Source of the DNA: Lachnospiraceae bacterium
GTDB lineage: Bacteria > Bacillota > Clostridia > Lachnospirales > Lachnospiraceae
Direction: 5' to 3'
Assembly: GCA_017536965.1 (NCBI GenBank)
Contig: JAFWCK010000072.1
Coordinates: 1 to 64,000 of the forward strand
Length of the DNA: 64,000 nt
Under the pieces are notes generated by a model that saw only the letters and a list, made by a program, of their open reading frames with translations, searched no databases and had not been told where the DNA came from. Both the position numbers and the translations under genes were made by a program. How positions within the stretch are numbered: position 1 is the first letter of the stretch; every line of letters starts with the position of its first letter. This document shows, piece after piece, positions 18,134 through 26,045 of the stretch.

Positions 18134-19702
18134 ATGTCTTTTGCATCAGTCACATTTTTTGTATTCCTGGGGATATTGATCATCCTGTATTACGCACTGC
18201 CTCATAAGATCCAGTGGGTCCTTTTGCTTGTGGCCAGTTATGTGTTTTATCTTTTTGCAGGTTGGAAATATCTCCCATTTCTTGTTTTTACAACTATCTC
18301 AACTTACCTTGGGACTAATTACATATCCCGCAATGCAGAAGCCTCCAAGGCTTATTTAGAGCGTGAAAAGGACCATCTCTCAAAGGAGGACAAGAAAGCT
18401 TACCGCGCTCAGGCAAAAAAAAGGAGCCGGATTGCAATGATCCTGGTACTGGTAGTAAATATTGCCATCCTTTTCTTCTGCAAAGCCCTGTTGGTCGATC
18501 CGTTTTTATCTCTTGCAAAAGGGAATACCTCACTGTCATTTTTGACACTGGGACTACCAATGGGCATGTCTTTTTATATGTTTCAGTCATTGGGCTATCT
18601 GATCGATGTATATCGTGATAAGGCAAAAGCGTTGAAGAATCCTTTTAAACTGGCATTATTTGTTTCGTTCTTTCCGCAGCTAGTGCAGGGACCAATCAGT
18701 CAGTTTACAGAATTAGAAGAGTCACTGTTTTCAGAACATGCCTTTGACCGGAAGCAGATCGCATTTGGGCTTCAGCGGATGCTTTGGGGCTTTTTCAAAA
18801 AAATGGTAGTGGCGGATCGGATCGCTGTAGCTGTACAGGCGCTGCAGGGCGAAGAGTACAGGGGATTTGCCTTTTTTATTCTTATGATCTTTTTTGCCAT
18901 TCAGTTATATGCGGATTTCAGTGGAGGTATCGATATTGCCATTGGTATTGCGCAGGTTTTGGGTGTGAAACTTCCGGAGAACTTCAACCGGCCTTACTTT
19001 TCCAGGAATATTGCTGACTTCTGGCGCAGATGGCATATTACTTTATTCCAGTGGATGAAACGATATATCTTTTATCCGATCTCTGTTTCCAAACCAATGC
19101 TGAACCTGTCATTAAAAGGAAGAAAGAAGTTCGGACGTTTTGGAATGCGGATACCTGTATATATCGGTACCTTTCTGACCTGGATGGGGACCGGTATCTG
19201 GCACGGGTTCCACTGGCATTTTATCCTCTGGGGTTTTCTGAACTGTATATTTATTGTTGTATCAGAAGAATTGACCCCGGCCTATGAGAAGTTCCATTCC
19301 CGCGTCTCCTTCAGCAATAAAAAAGGGTATGACATTTTCCAGATAATCCGTACGTTCCTTCTGATGAATCTGATCCAGATCACGGATCTATTTCCGCGTC
19401 TGTCAGAGTATTTTGGGAAGGTCGCCAGTCTGACCTATGTTTTCAATTTCCATATCCTTTGGGATGGAACGATGACAAAACTGGGTCTTACCGGGACAGA
19501 TTATATTATTTTACTTTGTGGTGTTGTTCTGATGTTTGCGGTCAGCATGATCCAGAGAAAGGGAAGTGTAAGAGAACAGATGCTCAAGATCCCTTGTGTC
19601 ATCCGTTATGGGATCCTCTTTATTATGATATTTGCCGTGATATTGTTAGGAAGTTATGGGATCGGCTACGATGCCAGCGCATTTATTTATAACCAGTTCT
19701 GA
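18134..19702 (+). CDS. MBOAT-family membrane O-acyltransferase (DltB/AlgI-like)
   Basis: A 522-aa polytopic protein with about eleven hydrophobic segments. MBOAT signatures: FVSFFPQLVQGPIS, QLYADFSGGIDIAIGIAQVLG, NFNRPYFSRNIADFWRRWHITL, and the catalytic histidine context GTGIWHGFHWHFILWG with His357. DltB and AlgI move an acyl group from a cytoplasmic carrier to a polymer outside the membrane. It lies 6 nt behind the ACP gene and overlaps the following gene by one base (TGATG), a tight cluster that implies a shared pathway. The polymer and acyl group are not determinable here. Confidence 0.9.
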   Translation: MSFASVTFFVFLGILIILYYALPHKIQWVLLLVASYVFYLFAGWKYLPFLVFTTISTYLGTNYISRNAEASKAYLEREKDHLSKEDKKAYRAQAKKRSRIAMILVLVVNIAILFFCKALLVDPFLSLAKGNTSLSFLTLGLPMGMSFYMFQSLGYLIDVYRDKAKALKNPFKLALFVSFFPQLVQGPISQFTELEESLFSEHAFDRKQIAFGLQRMLWGFFKKMVVADRIAVAVQALQGEEYRGFAFFILMIFFAIQLYADFSGGIDIAIGIAQVLGVKLPENFNRPYFSRNIADFWRRWHITLFQWMKRYIFYPISVSKPMLNLSLKGRKKFGRFGMRIPVYIGTFLTWMGTGIWHGFHWHFILWGFLNCIFIVVSEELTPAYEKFHSRVSFSNKKGYDIFQIIRTFLLMNLIQITDLFPRLSEYFGKVASLTYVFNFHILWDGTMTKLGLTGTDYIILLCGVVLMFAVSMIQRKGSVREQMLKIPCVIRYGILFIMIFAVILLGSYGIGYDASAFIYNQF

Positions 19703-20787
19703 TGAGAAAGAAAGCAGCTTTACGAATTATCATATCGGTCATTTTGTTTGCAGTCATCTTTTTTGCTCTGCAGCGGCTTTTGATGCCTAAATATATGACA
19801 GAATCCAAAGAAGGCGCAATGATACAGGAATACTATCAGAACGCCGGTGATAATGATGTTGTCTTTATTACAGACTGTGAAGTTTATGAAAACTTTTCTC
19901 CTGTAAAACTTTGGAATGAATACGGCATTCCTTCTATCATCCGGGGAAGCGCGCAGCAGATGATCTGGCAAAGCTATTATCTGCTGGAGGAAACATTCCG
20001 TTATGAATCGCCTTCCGTTGTTGTTTTTAACGTGATGACGATGACTTATGATTCTGCGGAAAGCGTCGGTGATCAAAGCAAGATGGAAGCCTATAATCGA
20101 ATGACGCTGGATGGAATGCGTTGGTCTAAAAGTAAAGTAAGCAGCATCAAGGCTTCCATGACGAAGGAAGAAAAAGAAAAAAGCGGGATCTGGAGCTATA
20201 TTTTCCCGATCCTTCGTTACCATGACCGTTGGAATGATCTGAAAGAAGAAGATTTCCGCTGCTTTTTCAAACAGGATCAGGTTACGGATAACGGTTATCT
20301 GATGCAGGTGAAAGTCAACCCAGTCAAAGATGATTATCCGCGTATCCCTTTGGTTTCTTATCAGTTTGGTGACATCTGTTACGAATATCTGGACAAGATC
20401 CGACTGCTTTGTGAAGAGCATAACTGCCAGCTGGTTCTTGTAAAAGCACCGTCGCTGTCTCCAATCTGGTACGATGAATATGAAATACAAATTTTAGACT
20501 ATGCAAATGAGCATGATTTGTTGTATATTAACTGTCTGGAACATTTGGATGAGATCGGGATCGACTGGAATCAGGATACATACGATCAGGGACTGCATCT
20601 GAATGTATATGGAGCAGAAAAACTGACTGTATATTTCGGGCAGATCCTGCGGGATGAGTGTCTACTTCAGGATCGGAGATCTGATAGTTCTTTATCAGAA
20701 AAATGGACAGAGAAGACCAGACTTTATGATCAGCGTAAAGAACGCATGGAGAAAGAACGTGATCAGGAAGCGGATATACAGCCATAA
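19702..20787 (+). CDS. DltD/SGNH-like surface protein partnering the MBOAT acyltransferase
   Basis: A 361-aa protein with one N-terminal signal-anchor helix (about 7-27) and an extracytoplasmic SGNH-like fold. The block-I equivalent is VVFITDCEVYENFSP, where Cys59 occupies the place of the usual nucleophile Ser of GDS. The C-terminal catalytic pair is present as DQGLHLNVYG with Asp295 and His299. The pattern recalls a clostridial family whose block I I remember as GDCEVYEN, so the Cys is probably a family feature, not a mutation. DltD and AlgX/AlgJ-type proteins accompany MBOAT transferases and complete acyl transfer outside the cell. A charged cytoplasm-like tail follows residue 330. Confidence 0.75.
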   Translation: MRKKAALRIIISVILFAVIFFALQRLLMPKYMTESKEGAMIQEYYQNAGDNDVVFITDCEVYENFSPVKLWNEYGIPSIIRGSAQQMIWQSYYLLEETFRYESPSVVVFNVMTMTYDSAESVGDQSKMEAYNRMTLDGMRWSKSKVSSIKASMTKEEKEKSGIWSYIFPILRYHDRWNDLKEEDFRCFFKQDQVTDNGYLMQVKVNPVKDDYPRIPLVSYQFGDICYEYLDKIRLLCEEHNCQLVLVKAPSLSPIWYDEYEIQILDYANEHDLLYINCLEHLDEIGIDWNQDTYDQGLHLNVYGAEKLTVYFGQILRDECLLQDRRSDSSLSEKWTEKTRLYDQRKERMEKERDQEADIQP

Positions 20788-20821
20788 GACAGATTGATTA
20801 AGACCAGACGGAGGAAAAAGA

Positions 20822-21343
20822 ATGAAAAAGAGAAGTCTGCTTGTATTTGCAAGTCTGATGATTGCTGCATTACTGATGTTGACTGCCTGCGGCGGCAGCA
20901 AAGAACCGGAAACTTCCGGAGACGATAGTTCAGACCAGGGCGGCAAACTGGTATTTCTCTATAAAGATATGGAAATCGCTATGAAGGAAGATGCAGCTCC
21001 AATTCTGGAAGCGCTCGGAGAGCCTAAGAGTTATACGGAAGCTGCCAGCTGTGCATTTGAAGGACTGGATAAGACCTATTATTATGGCAGTTTTTATCTG
21101 TACACCTATCCGGATGGAGAAAAAGACCGCGTGAACATGGTAGTCCTTTGTGATGACACTCTCTCTACACCAGAAGGATTAGCCATTGGAGATTCCAAGG
21201 AAAAAGTGGAAAGTACTTATAGTGCAGACGGATATAATGGCGTCAATGCTTATGTTTATACTAAGGGAGACTGCACACTGACCATTATCATGGAGAATGA
21301 TAAAGTTTCATCCATTCAATATGGCGCCGTGTTTGAATCCTGA
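20822..21343 (+). CDS. Small lipoprotein of the acyltransferase cluster
   Basis: A 173-aa protein with a classical lipoprotein signal: MKKR, hydrophobic stretch, and lipobox LTAC with Cys23 predicted to be lipidated, then a Gly/Ser/Asp-rich linker. The mature domain (about 42-173) is a small alpha/beta unit with SYTEAASCAFEGLDKTYYY and a repeat-like second half; I do not recognise its function. GGAGGAAAAAG precedes the ATG, 34 nt after the SGNH-like gene. It ends the cluster at a convergent inverted repeat. Confidence 0.8.
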   Translation: MKKRSLLVFASLMIAALLMLTACGGSKEPETSGDDSSDQGGKLVFLYKDMEIAMKEDAAPILEALGEPKSYTEAASCAFEGLDKTYYYGSFYLYTYPDGEKDRVNMVVLCDDTLSTPEGLAIGDSKEKVESTYSADGYNGVNAYVYTKGDCTLTIIMENDKVSSIQYGAVFES

Positions 21344-21371
21344 TGATCGGAATCCGGACAATCTAATTTTG

Positions 21372-21427
21372 GCAGCACTTTTGAAAAAAGCCGAAAATTT
21401 ACGCTAGTGACCTCCAAAAGTGCCTGC
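21372..21427. repeat. Imperfect inverted repeat containing CGCTAGTGACC
   Basis: GCAG plus CACTTTTG (21372-21383) can pair with CAAAAGTG and CTGC (21415-21427) with one bulged C. The loop carries CGCTAGTGACC (21402-21412), which occurs again in the next inverted repeat. Confidence 0.6.
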
Positions 21428-21447
21428 GGACCCTGAAAACAACAAAA

Positions 21448-21500
21448 AAAATGCGCTAGTGACCAGATAATTGATAAAAAGTTGGTCACTAGCGCATTTT
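21448..21500. terminator. Perfect 18-bp inverted repeat, probable bidirectional terminator
   Basis: AAAATGCGCTAGTGACCA (21448-21465) and its exact complement (21483-21500) flank a 17-nt loop. A-runs on the left and T-runs on the right suit termination in both directions between convergent genes (lipoprotein rightward, hydrolase leftward). Two further small hairpins (GCAGA/TCTGC and CCTGTT/ACAGG) follow at about 21505-21540. Confidence 0.7.
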
Positions 21501-21558
21501 ATTTGCAGAATCATTATCTGCAGCCTGTTAAAACAGGTCACTTTCGAAGTTTTTCTGC

Positions 21559-22446
21559 TTATACTGTCTTCAAAAAATCCAGCAATTCGGCAAAGACGGT
21601 TTCATGTTCCGTATCATTAAAGATCTCATGCCGCTGTCCTTTATACAGCTTGTAGGTTGTATTTTTATAACCTGCATTCTGGAACATCTTGACTGACTGC
21701 ATAAAGGTATCATCGTTCACACGGCATGGATCATCGCCTCCGGAGATCAGGCGTACCGGAACATCCAGATTCCCTTTCTTCCATGGGTTGTCATAGGCAC
21801 CGCACATCAGCTTCATCAAAACGAGAAAACCATTCAGCGTGAAACAGAAACCGCATTTCGGATCAGCTTCATAGGCAGCAACGTTGTCTTTATCGACAGA
21901 CAGCCAAGCAAATGGAGAGCCTTCAGAAGCAAACGGTTTTGCAAATGCGCCGTTGCAGAGATTGTTGATAAATGCACTTCTATGATACCAGCCCTTAAAA
22001 GCGGCAATACATTTGATCAGAACCTGCGCAATCCCTTTTGCGCTGTTGTTGCCTGGCATACCGGAAAGGATCAGCGCATCAAGCTCTGCATCATGGTCTT
22101 TAAAATAAGTTGTAGAGATCAGCGTCCCCATACTGTGGCCTAACAGGATCATTTTTTTGTCCGGGTATTCTTCTTTCAGATAATCAAAGATCTCTTTCAC
22201 ATCACTCATCAGGCCGTTTACAGCATCATCTCCGAAATATCCAAGTTCCTTTTCGGAAGCTATGTTATCGCCATGTCCTCGAAGATCGCTTGTAACGACG
22301 ACATATCCATTGTCAGCCAGAAAATTTGCCAGCGGGGCATAGCGTTTCTGATGTTCTGCCATACCATGAATGATCTGAATACATCCCTGGATCTCTTTTC
22401 CTTCAGCCGGTTTATAAATAGTTGCTCTTTCCGGTAAACTGCTCAT
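21559..22446 (-). CDS. Alpha/beta hydrolase, monoacylglycerol-lipase-like
   Basis: A 295-aa serine hydrolase. Seen: oxyanion region IIHGMAEHQKRY (about 26-37), DLRGHGD, nucleophile elbow LGHSMG with Ser105, Asp in SGGDDPC, and His in KGQRHEIFND near the C-terminus. This is the Hydrolase_4/monoacylglycerol lipase (PldB-like) pattern. The ATG at 22446 is chosen because AAAGGAG lies 5 nt upstream; an upstream GTG/ATG extension lacks such a site. It is the last gene of a leftward cluster with an ABC-F protein and another hydrolase. Confidence 0.88.
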   Translation of the reverse strand: MSSLPERATIYKPAEGKEIQGCIQIIHGMAEHQKRYAPLANFLADNGYVVVTSDLRGHGDNIASEKELGYFGDDAVNGLMSDVKEIFDYLKEEYPDKKMILLGHSMGTLISTTYFKDHDAELDALILSGMPGNNSAKGIAQVLIKCIAAFKGWYHRSAFINNLCNGAFAKPFASEGSPFAWLSVDKDNVAAYEADPKCGFCFTLNGFLVLMKLMCGAYDNPWKKGNLDVPVRLISGGDDPCRVNDDTFMQSVKMFQNAGYKNTTYKLYKGQRHEIFNDTEHETVFAELLDFLKTV

Positions 22447-22481
22447 TCTTACTCCTTTCCGCAAAAGCAAACAAATTATTA

Positions 22482-24122
22482 CTATTCTTCTTCTGTATCT
22501 TCATCAGCTTGTGCAACATAGACAGAACGTTTTCTTGCTGCGACATCTGCTTCAAGATATTCATCGTAAGTTGTGATCTTATCGACCAGTTTTCCATCCA
22601 CGATCTCCATGATCCGGTTTGCTGTCGTTTGTACAAATTGATGATCGCGGCAGGAGAACAGGATCACGCCCGGGAATTTGATCAGGCCGTTATTTAATGC
22701 GGTAATAGACTCCATATCCAAATGGTCGGTTGGCTCATTTAAGATCAGGACATTGGCTCCGGAGATCATCATTTTAGAAAGCATACAGCGGACACGCTCG
22801 CCTCCGGAAAGAACACGAAGTTTTTTGACACCATCCTCCCCGGTAAAGAGCATACGTCCAAGGAAACCACGCACATAGGTCGCGTCCTTAATTTCTGAGA
22901 ATCCAGTCAGCCATTCTGCAATGGTCAGATCAGAATCAAATTCCTTACTGTAGTCACGAGGGAAATAAGCGCGGCTGGTCGTTACGCCCCATTTAAATGT
23001 ACCTGAATCTGGTTCCATTTCATCCATCAGGATCGAGAAGAGCACATTTTTGGCCACTTCGTTTGATCCTACAAAGGCTACTTTGTCATCATGCCCTAAA
23101 GTGAAACTGATATTATCCAGGATCTTCACGCCGTCAATTGTCTTGGACAGGTTTTCCACCTGCAGAACCTCATTGCCGATGGTACGGTTCGGACGAAAAT
23201 CAATAAATGGATATTTCCGGCTGCTTGGACGGATCTCATCTAATTCGATCTTTTCTAAAGCACGTTTTCTGGATGTTGCCTGTTTTGCTTTGGATGCATT
23301 GGCAGAGAACTTCTGAATAAATTCCTGCAGTTCTTTGATCTTTTCCTCTTTCTTTTTATTGGCTTCTTTCATCTGTTTGATGATCAGGGCAGAGGATTCC
23401 ACCCAGAAGTCATAGTTTCCTGCATAGAGCTGGATCTTCGCATAATCGATATCTGCAATCTGTGTACAGACTTTATTTAAGAAATAACGGTCGTGGGATA
23501 CCACGATGACGGTATTATCAAAATTGATCAGAAATTCCTCCAGCCAGGCGATGGCGTCCAGATCCAGGTGGTTAGTCGGCTCATCCAGAAGAAGGATATC
23601 CGGGTTGCCAAAAAGGGCACGCGCCAGAAGGACTTTGACTTTCAGTGCAGAAGGGATGTCTTTCATCAGCTCATAATGCAGTTCGGTATCAACGCCAAGT
23701 CCGTTCAGGAGTGTGGCCGCATCACTTTCTGCTTCCCAGCCGTCCATATCAGCAAATTCCGTTTCTAATTCGCTGGCTTTAATGCCGTCTTCTTCCGTAA
23801 AGTCTTCTTTTGCATACAGGGCTTCTTTTTCTTTCATGATCTCATAAAGCCGCTGATTTCCCTGGATAACAGTATCCAAAACCGGCTGGTCATCGTATTT
23901 TCCCTGATCCTGTTCCAGGAAAGAAAGACGCTGTCCAGGGGTAATGGAAACATCCCCCTTGGATGGCTCCAGCTGTCCGGTCAAAATTTTCAGGAAAGTA
24001 GATTTGCCGGCACCATTTGCTCCGATCAGGCCGTAGCACTGACCTTCAACGAATTTAATATTGACGTCTTCAAATAAAGCTTTTTTGCCGATCCGCAGAG
24101 TAACATTGTTTGCACTTATCAT
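22482..24122 (-). CDS. ABC-F family ATP-binding protein (YbiT-like) with degenerate motifs
   Basis: A 546-aa soluble protein with two ABC domains and no membrane part, the ABC-F translation-factor/antibiotic-resistance class. NBD1: Walker A GANGAGKST (34-42), Walker B LLLDEPTNHLD (177 onward), H-loop SHDR. Its signature, normally LSGGE, reads IPSALKVKV (156-164). The interdomain linker (about 240-295) is Lys-rich. NBD2: Walker A is altered to GSNEVAKNV (352-360), the signature LSGGER (438-443) is intact, Walker B is LILNEPT, and an acidic tail follows. Altered NBD2 Walker A is known in YbiT-like members; the NBD1 signature is more unusual. The ATG at 24122 overlaps the upstream hydrolase stop by ATGA. 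Confidence 0.9.
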   Translation of the reverse strand: MISANNVTLRIGKKALFEDVNIKFVEGQCYGLIGANGAGKSTFLKILTGQLEPSKGDVSITPGQRLSFLEQDQGKYDDQPVLDTVIQGNQRLYEIMKEKEALYAKEDFTEEDGIKASELETEFADMDGWEAESDAATLLNGLGVDTELHYELMKDIPSALKVKVLLARALFGNPDILLLDEPTNHLDLDAIAWLEEFLINFDNTVIVVSHDRYFLNKVCTQIADIDYAKIQLYAGNYDFWVESSALIIKQMKEANKKKEEKIKELQEFIQKFSANASKAKQATSRKRALEKIELDEIRPSSRKYPFIDFRPNRTIGNEVLQVENLSKTIDGVKILDNISFTLGHDDKVAFVGSNEVAKNVLFSILMDEMEPDSGTFKWGVTTSRAYFPRDYSKEFDSDLTIAEWLTGFSEIKDATYVRGFLGRMLFTGEDGVKKLRVLSGGERVRCMLSKMMISGANVLILNEPTDHLDMESITALNNGLIKFPGVILFSCRDHQFVQTTANRIMEIVDGKLVDKITTYDEYLEADVAARKRSVYVAQADEDTEEE

Positions 24123-25141
24123 TTTGTGAGATTCTCCTTTATAAAGTCCAGCGTTTTTACAGACCATTCATGAAGCGCGCCGCTGCTTACAAGTTCATCT
24201 GCATTTTCGCCGAGAAACTGCTTTTCAAAATCAGTCGGTGTTTTAAAACCGGATTCAAAATAGGCATGAGGCATTCCGTCCGCCTGCATATGTGAAATGG
24301 AAACACCAGCTTCCTGCAGCATTTTAGCATATTTTAATGCTTCATGCCTCAGATTGTCATTTTCACAGGTCACGAGGATCGTGTTTGGAAGTCCTTCCAG
24401 CATTTCTAAAGTAGCATATACCGGAGAGACCAGCGGGTTCTTTTCATTTCCGTCGCTGCAATGCAGCTCATTAAATACATAACAAGCAGGTCCGGAAAGG
24501 GAACCTTCACCTTTGGAATCAGGATCCATCGCTCCGTCTACCAGAGGATAGAGCATGATGCAGTTTTTGATATCTGCCTGCGGAAGGTCGTCCAGGGTGA
24601 TATTATCAAACCCATCTCCAGGGGATATCCCTTTCTTATCCATGTTGAATTTAATAACGACTCTTGCAGCCAGATTTGCCCCAGCACTTTGCCCCATGAC
24701 AGAAATCTGATCTGCATCTGCATGGAATTTGCCTGCATTTTTGGCAAGATAGTTAACAACATCTGTACAATCTTTTAGCGTATCATGCCAGTCGTGATCC
24801 GGGCTCTTCCGGTATCCAACAGAAACAATATGAGAGTGCAGAGCTTTGCTTACAGCAATCCACATGGCATCATTTAATGAGCATCCGCCAAACAGAAAAC
24901 CGCCTCCGTGAAACCCCACAATCAAAGGAGCTAAGCCATTCTCTTCACATAGTTTCGTGCCATCATCAGCTAAAGCAGGGTAATAAACAGCATCTAAAAT
25001 GCGGCCATCCAATTCCAGCTTGATCCGCTCGCCGGAAATTTTGATCATTTTATCCGCGATCGATATTCCATGCGCCTGTTTGATCATTTCCGCCTTGGCA
25101 GCCTCATACAGTTTCTTCTTTTCCCGTTCTGATAATTCCAT
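24119..25141 (-). CDS. Alpha/beta hydrolase fold-3 esterase (HSL/acetyl esterase type)
   Basis: A 340-aa esterase. The hormone-sensitive-lipase type oxyanion motif HGGGF (78-82) and the nucleophile elbow GQSAG with Ser152 are clear. The C-terminal part holds LVTCENDNLRHEA with the acidic residue and GMPHAYF with the histidine. The first ATG is chosen at 25141 with GAGG 5 nt upstream; a GTG two codons earlier is less likely. It heads the leftward cluster and overlaps the ABC-F gene by 4 nt. Confidence 0.88.
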   Translation of the reverse strand: MELSEREKKKLYEAAKAEMIKQAHGISIADKMIKISGERIKLELDGRILDAVYYPALADDGTKLCEENGLAPLIVGFHGGGFLFGGCSLNDAMWIAVSKALHSHIVSVGYRKSPDHDWHDTLKDCTDVVNYLAKNAGKFHADADQISVMGQSAGANLAARVVIKFNMDKKGISPGDGFDNITLDDLPQADIKNCIMLYPLVDGAMDPDSKGEGSLSGPACYVFNELHCSDGNEKNPLVSPVYATLEMLEGLPNTILVTCENDNLRHEALKYAKMLQEAGVSISHMQADGMPHAYFESGFKTPTDFEKQFLGENADELVSSGALHEWSVKTLDFIKENLTK

Positions 25142-25237
25142 AAACACCTCTATATTTGTGTATTCGGCTCATCATAGCATTATTTTTATAAAAAAACCAT
25201 AAAACATGGTAAGATAGACACAGAAAAGGAGATAAAA

Positions 25238-25819
25238 ATGGAAAAGATCATACTGGCTTCTGCCTCCCCAAGAAGAAAAGAACTCATGACTATGGCAGGC
25301 CTTGTTTTTGACGTGATCGTCAGCGACTGCGAAGAAAATATTTCATATGAAGGCCCGGAAGATATGGTAAAAAAGCTTTCTCTCCTGAAGGCCAGGGATG
25401 TAGCAGACAAGATCTGTAAAACGGAAACAGAACCACATCTGGTGATTGGTGCAGATACCATCGTTTTTTTTCAAAATGAGATCCTGGGAAAGCCAAAAAA
25501 CGAAGAGGATGCATTCCGCATGCTTAAGGCAATGTCCGGGAATACGCATACCGTTTATACAGGTGTCATCATTATTGATACCGCAAGTGACCGCACTAAT
25601 ACCTTTTATGAAGAAACGAAAGTGGAGTTTTATGATGTGACGGATGAAGAGATAAGAAATTATATCTCAACCGGTGATCCTATGGATAAAGCAGGTTCCT
25701 ATGGAGTCCAGGGCAGAGGATGTTTTCTGGTGAAAAGGATCGAAGGGGATTATTTTACCGTAGTAGGTCTTCCAATCGCCCATTTACTGAAAGAATTGTC
25801 AAAAATGGGCATCAATTAA
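25238..25819 (+). CDS. maf: Maf-like nucleoside triphosphate pyrophosphatase
   Basis: A 193-aa house-cleaning NTPase. N-terminal ILASASPRRKEL (5-16) is the Maf phosphate-binding signature. Further motifs are GADTIV (about 71-76), KPKNEEDAFRML, TGV and the late GSYGVQGRG loop with DYFTVVGLP. Family members hydrolyse dTTP/UTP or modified nucleotides to monophosphates. AAAGGAG precedes the ATG. It is divergent from the esterase gene; the 96-bp gap contains a small CCAT/ATGG hairpin and no convincing promoter pair. Confidence 0.93.
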   Translation: MEKIILASASPRRKELMTMAGLVFDVIVSDCEENISYEGPEDMVKKLSLLKARDVADKICKTETEPHLVIGADTIVFFQNEILGKPKNEEDAFRMLKAMSGNTHTVYTGVIIIDTASDRTNTFYEETKVEFYDVTDEEIRNYISTGDPMDKAGSYGVQGRGCFLVKRIEGDYFTVVGLPIAHLLKELSKMGIN

Positions 25820-25871
25820 ATATTTTACAAAAATATCAAAATATTAAGCATTTTTTGTAAAATTAATAAAC

Positions 25872-25930
25872 GGCATTGAATACAAAGTGATGTTGTAATA
25901 CAATGCCAACTGGAATCGGAGTATTCCGAT
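25872..25930 (+). other. Two stem-loops in the maf downstream region
   Basis: GGCATTG (25872-25878) pairs with CAATGCC (25901-25907), extended inward by AATACAA/TTGTAAT with one mismatch. Next comes ATCGGA/TCCGAT (25915-25930) with a 4-nt loop. Together with the strong hairpin at 25958-25995, three hairpins line up in about 125 nt, suggesting a small RNA or a long untranslated region. I do not recognise a family. Confidence 0.45.
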
Positions 25931-25957
25931 CGCATACATATATTATCCTATCCTAAA

Positions 25958-25995
25958 AAAGCAGATAGCAGGTCTTTGGACCTGCTATTTGCTTT
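25958..25995 (+). terminator. Strong hairpin, probable terminator
   Basis: A 17-bp stem with one G-T wobble (AAAGCAGATAGCAGGTC, 25958-25974, against 25979-25995) and a TTTG loop. Only three T follow within the stem end, so termination strength is uncertain. Confidence 0.55.
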
Positions 25996-26045
25996 GTCAG
26001 AGTTTATTCTATGCGTTATTGTCGAAATATGCTAAAATACCAACC

